A stretch of 64,000 bases of DNA from CAWHQZ01 sp963831645. Lineage in GTDB: Bacteria; Pseudomonadota; Alphaproteobacteria; Rhizobiales; Aestuariivirgaceae. Positions 45,467 to 55,140 of this stretch are shown one piece after another (within the stretch, counting starts at the first letter, position 1; each line of letters opens with the position of its first letter). Where the stretch lies: contig CAWHQZ010000016.1 in assembly GCA_963831645.1 (NCBI GenBank), positions 10,239-74,238 on the forward strand. The letters are read 5' to 3'. Both the position numbers and the translations under genes were made by a program. A model generated the notes under the pieces. It had not been told where the DNA came from, ran no database searches, and saw only the letters and a list, made by a program, of their open reading frames with translations.

Positions 45467-46554
45467 CTACGCCGCCTCAAGGAGAATGGAGTGTCGGGCC
45501 ACCCAACTCAGCCACACATCCTCTCCCGGCTCATGAATTTTCGACTCGCGGTTCTGATGGAACACCGTGAGTTCGACGTCGCCAACCTTCACGCGATAGG
45601 TGATCGAGGCACCCATATAGATAGGCTGAACGACTTGCGCGGGAAGGCAGTTGAGGAGCCTCCTCGCCGCCCGCTACGGGCGGAAAATCGATATGAAGAG
45701 AGAATTTCTCGGGTCGGACGGTGAGTGTCACCGGAGTTCCTTCCACTGGCAGCGGATCCAGGGTCTGAACGACCTGGCCATCGCTGAGAATGACGACGCC
45801 GACTTCGCCCTTCCGGCGCTCCCACCCGGCCTGAGAGGAAATTGGTGGCGCCAAGAAACTCCGCGGCAAACGCGGTGCGCGGTCGCTCATAGACTTCGTC
45901 CGGCTTGCCCGTCTGCACGAGCCTGCCCTCGCGGAGAACGGCGATCTGGTCCGATAGCGTGAGAGCTTCCTCCTGGTCATGGGTGACCAGTACGGTCGTG
46001 ATGCCGACCTCGCGCTGAATCTGCCGAAGCTCAACTTGCATTTGCTGACGCAGGTTCTTGTCGAGGGCGCCGAGCGGCTCGTCGAGCAGCAGGACACGGG
46101 GATTCGACACCAGTGCGCGGGCGAGCGCCACACGCTGTTGTTGACCACCCGAGAGTTGGCGGGGCCGGCGCTCATCGTACCCGCCGAGCTGCACCAGCTC
46201 GAGGATCTCGGCAACCCGCCTTTTCGTTTCAGCCTGACCGATACGGCGCACGGACAGTGCGAAGGCGACGTTGTCGAAAACCGACATGTGGGGAAACAGC
46301 GCATAGTTTTGGAACACCATGCCGATGTCACGGCGATGGGTGGGAATGCGGCTGACGTCCACGCCATCGATGAGGATTTCTCCGGCATCGGGCTCGACGA
46401 AGCCGGCGATCGAGCGCAGAAGCGTCGTCTTGCCGCTGCCGCTCGGTCCAAGCAGCCCGAAGAACTTGCCATCAGCAAGTTCGAGCGAGACGCTGTCGAG
46501 CGCCGCCACGTTGCCATATCGCTTCGATACCTGGCGAATATCCACGCTGCTCAC
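45467..46554 (-). pseudogene. ABC transporter ATP-binding protein, PotA-like, frameshifted TOBE domain
   Basis: Residues 1-235 are an intact ATPase: Walker A GPSGSGKTTL, Q-loop VFQNYALFPHMS, signature LSGGQQQRVALARAL, Walker B LLLDEPLGALDK, switch THDQEEA. Near 45840 the frame changes, and again near 45640. The C-terminal TOBE region (TVRPEKFSLHIDFPP, YMGASITYRVKVGDVELTVF, ending HSILLEAA) confirms a spermidine/putrescine-type ATPase of about 360 residues. The ATPase part alone might still work. It is the last gene of the importer operon. Confidence 0.83.
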
Positions 46555-47339
46555 TGCGTGCCTCCGAATCGATAGAACCGAGAAACCATCAGGAGCAGCA
46601 CCATCGAGACGGCGATGATAATCGTCGAGATGGCGTTTATTTCAGGCGTGAAGCCCTTGCGTATCGAGGCGTAGATCTCGACGGGCAGGGTCGTGACACC
46701 GGGCGGCGACAGGAAGTAGGACGTTACGAACTGGTCGAACGAAATACCGAAGGCGAACAGGGCCGCGGCTGCGACGCCCGGCGCAATGACGGGAAGCGTG
46801 ACGCGGTAGAAGGTCTGCCAGGGCGTCGCCCCGAGCGTTGCCGCCGCTTCCTCGAGCTCCGGCCCGAAGCTGTAGAGCCGCGCTGCGACCACCACGATCA
46901 CATAGGGCAGCGACAGCGCCACATGCGCGAGCAGCATGGAGTGGAGTCCACGGCCGATCCCCGAATAGTAGAAGAAGATCAGCATGGCGGTTGCGAGGAT
47001 GAGCCACGGTACGGCCATGGGTGGAAACAGGAGAAGTTGCAGAACGACGTGGCCGCGCACGCGGTAGCGAGCGAAGGCGAGCGCCGCCATCGTGCCTATC
47101 ACGGTCGCCACGACGGTGTTGGCGCAGGCAAGCAGGACGCTGTTGCGGCCTGCACGCCACAGTATCTCGTTGCCGCCGAGCTGCTCGAACCAGATCAAGC
47201 TGAATCGGAAGGGAAGCTCGTAATTGCGGGACTGATTGAACGCCATTGCCATCATGATGGCGATGGGCACGTAGATGAACGCGAGAAGGCCTATGAGATA
47301 CCCGTAGCCGGACAGAACGCTTCGTCTGAACATCGACAT
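46551..47339 (-). CDS. ABC transporter permease, PotC-like
   Basis: 262 residues from MSMFRRSVLSGYGYLIGLLA. Six membrane helices with the EAA loop at EAAATLGATPWQTFYRVTLP. It forms the channel with the PotB-like permease. Its end overlaps the ATPase start by 4 bp and its start overlaps the other permease, so the genes are coupled. Confidence 0.88.
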   Translation of the reverse strand: MSMFRRSVLSGYGYLIGLLAFIYVPIAIMMAMAFNQSRNYELPFRFSLIWFEQLGGNEILWRAGRNSVLLACANTVVATVIGTMAALAFARYRVRGHVVLQLLLFPPMAVPWLILATAMLIFFYYSGIGRGLHSMLLAHVALSLPYVIVVVAARLYSFGPELEEAAATLGATPWQTFYRVTLPVIAPGVAAAALFAFGISFDQFVTSYFLSPPGVTTLPVEIYASIRKGFTPEINAISTIIIAVSMVLLLMVSRFYRFGGTQ

Positions 47340-48232
47340 CACGCGAGCCGAAGGCGATTGCGCAACAGCGGGTAGGTCACGGCGAAAATGAGCATCACGA
47401 TGCCCAGGAGGATGAAAGACAAGGCCGCGCCCAGCGGCCAGTTGAACACCTCCGTGAACTGGTCCTCGATAATGGTGCCAAGCATGATGCCCTGCCGGCC
47501 GCCGAGGATGCGCGGCTCCATGAACGCGCCCACCACTGGCACAAAAGTGAGCACAATCCCCACGAGCAGACCGGGGAGACTGAGCGGTAGGATGATGCGC
47601 CGGAAGATCGTGAAGCTCGAAGCGCCCAGCACGCGCCCCGCTTCGATCAGGGTGCTATCGATCGCCTGGAGCGAGATGTAGCAGGTGAGGATCATGTACG
47701 GGACGAAGGAGTGCACCAGGCCCACCACGACAGCAGGGTAGCTGTACAGGATGCCGATCGACGGCGCGCCGGGGAACACGAAGTGGACCGCCTGATCGAT
47801 AACGCCGTTCGTCCGCAACACCATCGTCCAGGCGAAGATGCGAATGAGGGCATTGCTCCAGAACGGCAACACGATGAGCAGGAGCACGGCCTCTCTCCAC
47901 CGTCCCGTTACGGTTCTTGCCAGGATGAGAGCGGCGGGATAGCCGATGAGCACGCAGAAGAAGGTTACGTGGACACCGAGCATGATCGAACGCCATGTCA
48001 GAAATCGGTAGAAGTCGCGCTCAAAGAAGGATGCGTAGTGCTGGAGCGTGAGGACGGGTTCGGTGCGGCCGAATGGAATCTCCGTCAAGAAGCTGAAATA
48101 GAGCATCATGGCCAGGGGCAGGATGATTGTAATGGCCAACCACAGATAGGAAGGCGCGGTCAGGCCATAGGGAACCCATTTACGTTTCACCCGTGCCACT
48201 GCTGTATTTCTTCCCTTCGCTCCAGGCTGCAT
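47339..48232 (-). CDS. ABC transporter permease, PotB-like
   Basis: 297 residues. The N-terminal cytoplasmic stretch is followed by six helices, with the EAA loop at EAGRVLGASSFTIFRRIILP. Typical of spermidine/putrescine-type importers. Overlaps the PotC-like gene by one base. Confidence 0.88.
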   Translation of the reverse strand: MQPGAKGRNTAVARVKRKWVPYGLTAPSYLWLAITIILPLAMMLYFSFLTEIPFGRTEPVLTLQHYASFFERDFYRFLTWRSIMLGVHVTFFCVLIGYPAALILARTVTGRWREAVLLLIVLPFWSNALIRIFAWTMVLRTNGVIDQAVHFVFPGAPSIGILYSYPAVVVGLVHSFVPYMILTCYISLQAIDSTLIEAGRVLGASSFTIFRRIILPLSLPGLLVGIVLTFVPVVGAFMEPRILGGRQGIMLGTIIEDQFTEVFNWPLGAALSFILLGIVMLIFAVTYPLLRNRLRLA

Positions 48233-48334
48233 GACGCAGTATCGGCTCGCGGGTCTTCCAGAGCACGGTTACCCTAACTGGCCTCTGCACGTGCTCGCTT
48301 CCCCATGCTGGCTACGGTGGACTAACACGAACCA

Positions 48335-49339
48335 CTAGAGGCTACTCGCCAGCGCCTGCTTCTCGGCTTCCGCCTTGGCGTGGCGAACCTCGACCAGTTC
48401 TTTGGCGAGCTTTGTCTGGACTGCCAGTACTCGAGGCGGGAGCATCAAGAGCTGGCTTTCGTTGGCTGCGTTGATGCCTGAAAAGGCGCCGGATATGGCG
48501 CCCGCAATGCAGGCGATGGTGTCAGTGTCGCGGCCGAAATTCGCGCCAAATACTGTCGCCTGCCAGGGATCGCCGTCGGCGAGCCAGACGATTGCAAATG
48601 CAGCCGGCACGGTTTCTCGGCTGTCACAGAAGATCGGCCGCCGGAAGCGCTCGTGGTAGGCCGCTCGAAACGTCTTGAAGTCTTTTGAGCTGCGCGCCAG
48701 CGCCAGGGCATCCGAGATCAGCGAGAGCATCTCCTTGCCGCTCCACGGCTTGATCGCAGCAAGCGCGGCATCCAGCACGGAATCGACCGTCGCGCCCGGG
48801 CGCAGCGCGACGGCGATGGCCGCTGCAACAGCGGCGGCGGCATCCTGGCAGAAGGCGACATCGGTCACATGAATGAGGCTGGCGATCTCCATCGCCTGGG
48901 CCGCGGCAGCGCGCGGATGCCCCGCATTGACGATGCCGACGGGCGAAATAGCCATGGCGGAGGTCGTGCTTGGCATTGTCCCTTCGGCGATGAGCCGGGG
49001 CAAGTAACCGCGGTTGAGTTTGTCCGCTGCATGGAGGACCGAGGGAAAGAACTTGCTGATCTTGTCGCCGAATATGGATGAGCGGTGGAGCTGCCATTCC
49101 GCCGCCCAGTCATCGGCCGTCGCATATCCGCCGGTCTTGATCATGGCAGCTGCGAGCAGGTCGCGCATGATGGAATCGTCGGTGCCTTCGCCCTCGAACT
49201 TCTCCACCCAGCCGAAGCGACGCTCTATCTCGTCGGGCTCGAGAAGCTCCGTCGGCGTGCCCATCGCATCTCCGATGGCCCCAAAGGCCAGACAGGCAAG
49301 GGCATGACGCTCAAGATTGGATAGGCCGCTGATGGACAT
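48335..49339 (-). CDS. ADP-ribosylglycohydrolase family protein
   Basis: 334 residues from MSISGLSNLERHALACLAFG. Magnesium-site motifs of the family are present: FGAIGDAMGTPTE, GEGTDDSIM and NFGRDTDTIACIAGAISGA (DxDT). Family members remove ADP-ribose from proteins or small molecules; many bacterial ones have unknown substrates. It is located inside an importer operon, between the binding protein and the permeases, with a nucleoside hydrolase divergent. This suggests it hydrolyses an imported N-glycoside rather than acting on proteins. That is inference. Confidence 0.85.
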   Translation of the reverse strand: MSISGLSNLERHALACLAFGAIGDAMGTPTELLEPDEIERRFGWVEKFEGEGTDDSIMRDLLAAAMIKTGGYATADDWAAEWQLHRSSIFGDKISKFFPSVLHAADKLNRGYLPRLIAEGTMPSTTSAMAISPVGIVNAGHPRAAAAQAMEIASLIHVTDVAFCQDAAAAVAAAIAVALRPGATVDSVLDAALAAIKPWSGKEMLSLISDALALARSSKDFKTFRAAYHERFRRPIFCDSRETVPAAFAIVWLADGDPWQATVFGANFGRDTDTIACIAGAISGAFSGINAANESQLLMLPPRVLAVQTKLAKELVEVRHAKAEAEKQALASSL

Positions 49340-49454
49340 TACGTGGCTCCAGCTGGGGTTTGCTCCCATCTTTCAAGAGCCCGGGTATCGACCCAAACTA
49401 ATCGTGAGTGATCCGAGTCCGATCGAAGTAGCTGGGGAACGGCTGCTCCCGCCG

Positions 49455-50540
49455 CTACTCGGCGAAGTACGTCTTGGTCTCCTGCCACAGATCGAGATAG
49501 GTCTGGCGCTGCTCCTCGGAGAGAGGGCCTTTGAAGTTAACCCGTTTCAAGTTCTCGGGTAGAGCGAGGACCTCGCGGGTGAGCGAACTCTCGGGAAGTT
49601 CTTCTATGGCCTTGGCGTTGGCCGACACTGGAGCGCCGCCCGCCTTCACCCAGCCGCTGTAGAACTCCTTGCTGATCATGTAGTTCACGAAGGCGTGGGC
49701 GGCCTTCGGGTTCGGAGCGTTGGTGGCGATCGTAAGGCCGTCGCGGAAGCCAATTGCACCTTCTTTGGCCACGAAATATTTCACCGGCAACTTATCTTCC
49801 GTGGCCGCCTTCTCGGCGCTGCTCGTCCAGAAGATCGAGAGATCGCATTCCTTCGCGGCGACCAGCTTTCGCCACTCGTCCTCCGACTTCCAAAAGGCCT
49901 TGATCTGCGGCTTGAGCGCCCGGAGCTTCTCACGGATGGCGTTCATGTCCTGCGGCTGATCAGGATTTTGCCCCAGGGCGAGCGCCGTGAAGCGCACCGA
50001 ATCCTCGGGGTCGTCTCGCCAGCAGACGCGGTTCGCATGGGTCGGATCCCACAAGACCTCGAGCGAGGTCGGAGGAGCCTTGAACACGTTGGTATCATAA
50101 GTCACCGAGGTTCCGCCCCAGATCCAGGCAACGGCATAGACTTTGCCGTCGATGTTGATCTGTGAGGCGTCGCGCATGTCCGGAAAGAGATCGGCAAAGT
50201 TCGGTACCTGCGCCGTATCGATCGGCTGGATCAGACCTTCCTTGGCGGCGTCCCCCACGAAGGCATAGTTGAGCACGACCACGTCGTAGTATCCGGGATT
50301 GGTGCGAAGCTTGGTGAACACTTCAGGGTAAGAGGTGATGTAATCATGCACCACCTTGGTGCCGGTCTGCTTCTCGAACTCCGAGACTGCCCAAGCCTCA
50401 TCCGTGCCCCAACCCTTCCAGTTCAGGACCCGCAGCTCCTCGGCAGCCGTCGCCACGCCTGCCATGCCGGCGAAGCCCAATGCAGCCAAGCCCGCCGCCA
50501 GACTTGCCAGCTGCCTTCTGGACGCCCTCCATCTCGTCAT
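49455..50540 (-). CDS. ABC transporter substrate-binding protein, PotD-like
   Basis: 361 residues with a twin-arginine-containing signal peptide (RASRRQLASLAAGLAALGFA, cleaved after ATA). The mature part reads ELRVLNWKGWGTDEAWAVSE, YDVVVLNYAFVGDAAKEG, AWIWGGTSVTYDTNVF and TIATNAPNPKAAHAFVNYMI, the spermidine/putrescine-binding family. The actual ligand may differ, given the nucleosidase genes around it. First gene of the operon. Confidence 0.87.
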   Translation of the reverse strand: MTRWRASRRQLASLAAGLAALGFAGMAGVATAAEELRVLNWKGWGTDEAWAVSEFEKQTGTKVVHDYITSYPEVFTKLRTNPGYYDVVVLNYAFVGDAAKEGLIQPIDTAQVPNFADLFPDMRDASQINIDGKVYAVAWIWGGTSVTYDTNVFKAPPTSLEVLWDPTHANRVCWRDDPEDSVRFTALALGQNPDQPQDMNAIREKLRALKPQIKAFWKSEDEWRKLVAAKECDLSIFWTSSAEKAATEDKLPVKYFVAKEGAIGFRDGLTIATNAPNPKAAHAFVNYMISKEFYSGWVKAGGAPVSANAKAIEELPESSLTREVLALPENLKRVNFKGPLSEEQRQTYLDLWQETKTYFAE

Positions 50541-50588
50541 CGCAAACCTCCCATTGATTTGATTTATGGCAACAGGTTCGACACCCGT

Positions 50589-50611
50589 CCCTCCTGTGCC
50601 ATACAGGAGGG
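50589..50611. promoter_or_regulatory. Perfect inverted repeat in the divergent promoter region
   Basis: Arms ccctcctgt/acagggaggg-type: 9 bp, ccctcctgt and acaggaggg, with centre gccat. It lies between the binding protein gene and the nucleoside hydrolase gene. The right arm is also a strong RBS (aggagg) for the small ORF at 50616, so the hairpin could hide that site. Operator or translational switch, undecided. Confidence 0.5.
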
Positions 50612-50615
50612 CATT

Positions 50616-50762
50616 ATGTTAGCCTACTCTACTGACAAGATTCACGAAATCCCTGATCATTTTGGGATGAGGGCGGCAAGCCCGGATCGGCTGACAGCTT
50701 ACGTTACCGAGTCCGATACCCATGCGCCAGGCGACGGACTGCCGATGTATTCCCATCTTTGA
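50616..50762 (+). CDS. 48-residue ORF with consensus RBS, possible leader of the nucleoside hydrolase
   Basis: MLAYSTDKIHEIPDHFGMRA and on to LPMYSHL. AGGAGG sits 6 bases before the ATG. It ends 12 bp before the nucleoside hydrolase start. No family recognised. The RBS lies in the inverted repeat at 50589-50611. Confidence 0.45.
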   Translation: MLAYSTDKIHEIPDHFGMRAASPDRLTAYVTESDTHAPGDGLPMYSHL

Positions 50763-50774
50763 GGCATCTGCGCG

Positions 50775-51779
50775 ATGGCTCCCCGTCCCCTGATCATCGA
50801 TACCGATCCCGGCAAGGACGATGCCGTGGCGATCCTGGTCGCGCTGGCCGCGCCGGAGGCATTCGATATTTGCCTGATGAGCGCCGCCGCCGGCAATGTC
50901 GGACTTGCCCATACGACAGGCAATATCCTGCGCCTGCGCGAGGTAGCGGGCCGGCTCGACATCCCGGTCCACGCCGGCTGTCCGCGGCCCATCCTTCAGT
51001 CCCTCGAGATGGTGCCTCATGTCCACGGAGCCGACGGCCTCGGCGGCGCCGAGCTACCGCCGCCAACGACCATGGCCTCGGACGTGCACGCGGTGCCTGC
51101 CATCGTCGACGCGATCCGGAGGTCACCGGAGCCTGTGTCGATCGCCTGCATCGCGCCGCTGACCAATCTCGCGCTCGCCCTGGTCATGGCGCCCGACATC
51201 GTTGATCGTATTCGGGAAGTGGTGGTGATGGGGGGCACGTTCACCACGGGCAACATCACCCCCTATGCGAGCTTCAACATCTACAACGATCCGCACGCCG
51301 CGCGCATCGTGTTCGACTCCGGCGCGCCCATTACGATGATCGGCCTCGAGGTGACCCGCAGGACGATGCCCACGCCCGAATGGTGCGCAAAGTTGCGGGC
51401 GGCCGGCACGCCGTCGGCGAAGGTCGTGGCCGATCTCTGGCGTGATCCAACCTCCTTCATGAATGATGCCTGCGTGATCGCGCATATGCTCGATCCTAAG
51501 CTGTTCCGGACGGAAAAGCTGCGGGTGGAGATCGAGATCACCGATCCTGTCCAGATGGGACGGACGCGCCTCATGGAAGGCGCCTGGAATGTCCAGGCGG
51601 CGAGCGACATCGACCTCCCCGGCTTCTTTGCTCACCTGCTCGACAGGCTCTCGCAGCGTCTCCGGCCGCTGACCGAGCTTCGTACAGACTACGGCCGCCA
51701 CGACCTCGTCGTGTCGGTGGATGCCAACCATAGTGTCCGAATCTGTGCCATCTACTTTGATAATGGCGGACCTCGGTGA
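50775..51779 (+). CDS. Nucleoside hydrolase (inosine/uridine-preferring family)
   Basis: 334 residues from MAPRPLIIDTDPGKDDAVAI. The calcium-binding DTDPGKDDA motif, AGNVG, HGADGLGG, IAPLTNLALAL and EVVVMGGTF are all present. The enzyme splits ribonucleosides to ribose and base. The last 35 residues (RTDYGRHDLVVSVDANHSVR) extend past the usual end of the fold. Divergent from the ABC importer and ADP-ribosylglycohydrolase genes; a shared role in salvage of imported nucleoside-like compounds is likely. Confidence 0.87.
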   Translation: MAPRPLIIDTDPGKDDAVAILVALAAPEAFDICLMSAAAGNVGLAHTTGNILRLREVAGRLDIPVHAGCPRPILQSLEMVPHVHGADGLGGAELPPPTTMASDVHAVPAIVDAIRRSPEPVSIACIAPLTNLALALVMAPDIVDRIREVVVMGGTFTTGNITPYASFNIYNDPHAARIVFDSGAPITMIGLEVTRRTMPTPEWCAKLRAAGTPSAKVVADLWRDPTSFMNDACVIAHMLDPKLFRTEKLRVEIEITDPVQMGRTRLMEGAWNVQAASDIDLPGFFAHLLDRLSQRLRPLTELRTDYGRHDLVVSVDANHSVRICAIYFDNGGPR

Positions 51780-51828
51780 CTTGTGGCTGGCGATGCGACA
51801 ACAACAGACAGTGGAGCTGCGCGCGCCC

Positions 51829-51995
51829 GTGGCTTTGAAAAACAATCAAACTAATCAAAGGAATCAAAAGCCCTGAAGATCCCAAGGGTAGACGGGGTGG
51901 GCGCCGCACCAGCGCCGGCCGAAGGAAGGGTGGGCGCAATCGGCTGACCAACGCAATTATCGCCCAGGCCGAAGGCGTCGGGCGCCCATCGATGT
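51829..51995 (+). pseudogene. Terminase small subunit 5' end, third copy
   Basis: Starting gtggctttgaaaaacaatca, this matches the reverse complement of the region before and at the start of the small subunit gene at 1.6-1.74 kb. Reading across frames gives GGRRTSAGRRKGGRNRL and NAIIAQAEG. It breaks off near 51995, before the UvrD-like gene end. Confidence 0.75.
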
Positions 51996-52085
51996 GATCC
52001 TGCATTGCGCGCGTGGACCGAAGTCGAGCACCATGCCCGGGATTTGCAGTGCATGGGTTCTGACGGCTGAGATCGTTTCGCATTT

Positions 52086-54158
52086 TCACCGCCACATACT
52101 GCGCATGCGCGCCCCGACATCAACGCGCGCGCCTTGGCTTGCAGGTCGCATATTGGCCAGTCCCGAGGCGATTACAGGCCAGGCCGTGCTCTCGAAGAGG
52201 CCGAGCAGCCCATCAGGAATGAAGCGGGTCCGAGATGCATAGATGTGCCGATCGCCGTGCGCGCTCTGTCCGTGGGTGAAGAAACGCTGTGGGACAATGA
52301 GGTGAAGATCGTCCTTGGCGCGCGTCAGTGCGACATAGAGCAGACGCCGCTCCTCTTCGATTTCCGCAGATGTGCCCGTGCTCAGGTCAGAAGGAATGCA
52401 GCCATCCACCACGTTAAGCACGAATACCGATTTCCACTCCTGGCCCTTGGCGGAATGGATGGTCGAGAGGATCAGATAATCTTCGTCAAGCACCGGCACG
52501 CCGGCCTCGTCGCTGGTGGCACCAGGCGGATCCAGGGTGAGTTCCGTAAGAAAGCGCTCCCGCGAAGGATACCCGCTGGCGATTTGCTCGAGTTGGATCA
52601 GGTCGGCGCGGCGCGTAACCGCGTCCTCATAGATGCGTTCGAGGTGCGGCTCGTACCAAAGACGCGCACGCTCCAGCTCCGCCGGCCAGCCGGCTTGGCT
52701 CGCACGCAAGGTTTGGACGATCTCGACAAAGGTCTTCCAATCGTCGCCGGCGCGGGGCGGGGATGGCGAGGAGGCCAGCGCGGCAATGGGATCGGCGGCC
52801 TGCGCCATTCGGTCTAACACGCGCTGTGCCGAGGTCGGGCCCACACCAGGTATCAGCTGCATCACCCGGAAGCCGGCGATACGGTCCCGAGGGTTCTCGA
52901 CGAAGCGCAGCAGCGCCAGCAGATCCTTTATGTGCGCAGCCTCGAGAAACTTGAGCCCGCCGAACTTCACGAACGGGATATTGCGGCGAGTAAGTTCCAC
53001 TTCCAGCGGACCACTGTGATGCGAAGCGCGAAACAGGACCGCCTGCTGTTTCAGCAGCGCGCCCGCTTCGCGGTTCTCCAGCACGCACTCGACAACATAA
53101 CGCGCCTGATCGGTCTCATCGCGCACACTGACAAGCTGCGGCAGCATGGCGGATTTTCGCTCCGTCCAGAGGTTCTTGGTGAAGCGTTCGGCCGCCAGAT
53201 CGATGACGGCGTTGGCAGCGTTGAGGATGGGTTGCGTCGACCGGTAGTTCCGATCAAGCGTCATGACCTCCGCCGACGGGCTGAATGCTCCGGGAAAGTC
53301 GAGGATGTTGCGGACCGTTGCGGCACGAAACGAATAGATCGACTGTGCGTCGTCACCGACGACGGTAAGGCCTCGTCCACCGGGCTTCATGCCGAGGATG
53401 ATGGAGGCCTGGAGCCTGTTCGTATCTTGATACTCGTCGACGAGGATGTGATCGAAACGGTCGCCAATCTCCTGGGCCAGGCTGGGATCACTGACCATCT
53501 GCGCCCAGTAGAGCAGCAGGTCATCGTAGTCGAAGACGTTCTGCCGCTGCTTCGCTTCGACATAGGCAGCAAAAAGGCCCTTTAGTTCGGCAGCCCAGCC
53601 AAAGCACCACGGGAAGCACGTTTGCAGCACGTCCTCGAGAGGCATTTCGGAGTTGACGCAGCGCGAATAGATGGCGAGGCAGGTGCCTTTGGTCGGGAAG
53701 CGTTTTTCCGTCTTGGAGAGTCCGATTTCGTGTCGCACGAGGTTCATCAGATCGGCCGAGTCCTCGCGGTCGTGAATGGTAAATGCCGGATCGACGCCGA
53801 TCTGTTCGGCGTACTCGCGCAAAAGCCGGGCGCCGATGCCATGGAAGGTGCCAGCCCAGGTCAGCGCATTGGTCATGACGCCCGCGCTGTCGCCGATCAC
53901 GAGCCGTGCAATCCGCTCGACCCGCTGCGTCATCTCGGCAGCGGCCCGGCGCGAGAAGGTCATCAACAGGATTCGACGCGGATCGGCGCCGTTAACAATC
54001 AAATGGGCGACCCGGTGGGCCAGGGTGTTCGTCTTCCCGGACCCCGCGCCAGCAATAACGAGGAGCGGCATGCCCGGTGCCGCGTCGTTCTCTCGGACGC
54101 CGTATTCGACGGCCTGTCGCTGTTCAGGATTGAGTTTCTCGAGATAGGCGACGGACAT
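52086..54158 (-). CDS. UvrD/Rep-family superfamily 1A helicase
   Basis: 690 residues from MSVAYLEKLNPEQRQAVEYG. All helicase motifs are in order: Q motif, Walker A AGAGSGKTNTLAHRV, Ia TFSRRAAAEM, II DHILVDEYQDTN, III VVGDDAQSIYSFRAA, IV LDRNYRSTQPIL, V LSTIHSAKGQEWKSVF and VI EERRLLYVALTRAKDDL. It is a 3'-5' ssDNA translocase. The long intact frame contrasts with the broken phage genes beside it. The C-terminus lacks the UvrD Tudor-like extension. It may serve the integrated element or be a chromosomal gene. The ATG at 54158 is the conserved start. Confidence 0.9.
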   Translation of the reverse strand: MSVAYLEKLNPEQRQAVEYGVRENDAAPGMPLLVIAGAGSGKTNTLAHRVAHLIVNGADPRRILLMTFSRRAAAEMTQRVERIARLVIGDSAGVMTNALTWAGTFHGIGARLLREYAEQIGVDPAFTIHDREDSADLMNLVRHEIGLSKTEKRFPTKGTCLAIYSRCVNSEMPLEDVLQTCFPWCFGWAAELKGLFAAYVEAKQRQNVFDYDDLLLYWAQMVSDPSLAQEIGDRFDHILVDEYQDTNRLQASIILGMKPGGRGLTVVGDDAQSIYSFRAATVRNILDFPGAFSPSAEVMTLDRNYRSTQPILNAANAVIDLAAERFTKNLWTERKSAMLPQLVSVRDETDQARYVVECVLENREAGALLKQQAVLFRASHHSGPLEVELTRRNIPFVKFGGLKFLEAAHIKDLLALLRFVENPRDRIAGFRVMQLIPGVGPTSAQRVLDRMAQAADPIAALASSPSPPRAGDDWKTFVEIVQTLRASQAGWPAELERARLWYEPHLERIYEDAVTRRADLIQLEQIASGYPSRERFLTELTLDPPGATSDEAGVPVLDEDYLILSTIHSAKGQEWKSVFVLNVVDGCIPSDLSTGTSAEIEEERRLLYVALTRAKDDLHLIVPQRFFTHGQSAHGDRHIYASRTRFIPDGLLGLFESTAWPVIASGLANMRPASQGARVDVGARMRSMWR

Positions 54159-54282
54159 TGCGTTCCGACTCAGTGGGGAAGGCTCTCCACGTAACCATGT
54201 TCTTATTTTGTTCGCAACGTCGTTTCTCCGAGCAGTCAAAGGCCGCCTCAAGGAGTGACCGCAAACTCAACATTGTCCTGCC

Positions 54283-54320
54283 CTGAAACGCGCAACGGCG
54301 ATCATGTTGCGCGTCACGTC
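54283..54320. repeat. Palindromic repeat, copy 2 of 4
   Basis: tgaaacgcgcaacgg...catgttgcgcgtcac with 7-bp arms gcgcaac/gttgcgc. It lies upstream of the helicase gene. Confidence 0.65.
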
Positions 54321-54537
54321 CTAAATCTCGCCTGTCGGAACTGCCCCCATGCCTCCCGCGGGCAGAAATCAGATCGGTCCAGCGGTATAAGACATTGATT
54401 GTACACGATATTTTGGCTTCGCCTTTTGATAACATTGTAAGATTTGCCACCTTTAGCCAATTGATTTCGGTAAATCCAACGCAGGGAGCGAGCGCCAATA
54501 GGCGCCGCGCGCCTGGTACCATTGCTCAACCAAGCGA

Positions 54538-55059
54538 TCATAGGTGCGCCACCGCATCCTGGAGCGGCTTGTTCGGTGGCGCGGAGAAGTCGCAAGCCGG
54601 TGCTCCCATCTTCGCGGCTATGCGGCTGATACGGCGTGACTGGCGGTGTGCTTTGCTCATCTGCCGCGTGTCATGAACAAGCCCGTACGCCTCACGGGAT
54701 AGGAAACGTCGACCGCCAAGGGGTAAGTAGAGCTTCGCAGCTCGACGACCCGTTTCTGGGCAAAGGAACCACCAACGCGCACCCCCAAGGCTTGGAAAGG
54801 TGCGCTCAAGCCTAACCTCATAAGCCATCAATTTCCGAAGGTCGCAGCGGGTTGTGTGGAATAGCCAAATATGCGGCGCTCCATGCGTGTCGACCACTCC
54901 ATCCACTGCGAACTCGTCAGTATAGGATCGGAATGTCACGCGAAAGCCGGAATGCCCGAGCCTGAGGAAATTGCGAAGCAATTGGATGCTCAGCACGTTA
55001 CTTTGCGTTCGACCGATCGTGGGACGTCCGCCCCCTCGTCCCGATCCGCTACCGCCCAT
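54538..55059 (-). CDS. Phage/island hypothetical protein with Gly-Ser-Gly-Arg N-terminus
   Basis: 173 residues: MGGSGSGRGGGRPTIGRTQS, then ARWWFLCPETGRRAAKLYLP and LSREAYGLVHDTRQM. The GSGSGRxGGRP opening and the RWWFLCPxTGRRxxKLxLP core are known from a family frequent in rhizobial phages and islands, with unknown function. The Cys and basic residues could bind nucleic acid. Confidence 0.7.
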   Translation of the reverse strand: MGGSGSGRGGGRPTIGRTQSNVLSIQLLRNFLRLGHSGFRVTFRSYTDEFAVDGVVDTHGAPHIWLFHTTRCDLRKLMAYEVRLERTFPSLGGARWWFLCPETGRRAAKLYLPLGGRRFLSREAYGLVHDTRQMSKAHRQSRRISRIAAKMGAPACDFSAPPNKPLQDAVAHL

Positions 55060-55140
55060 TCATATGCCTCCAGGTTGCTTAGCGAGCTTGGGAAACAATT
55101 ACATGGAGTTGAGTGGTCTCGCAGAACAGTTGATATGGTG

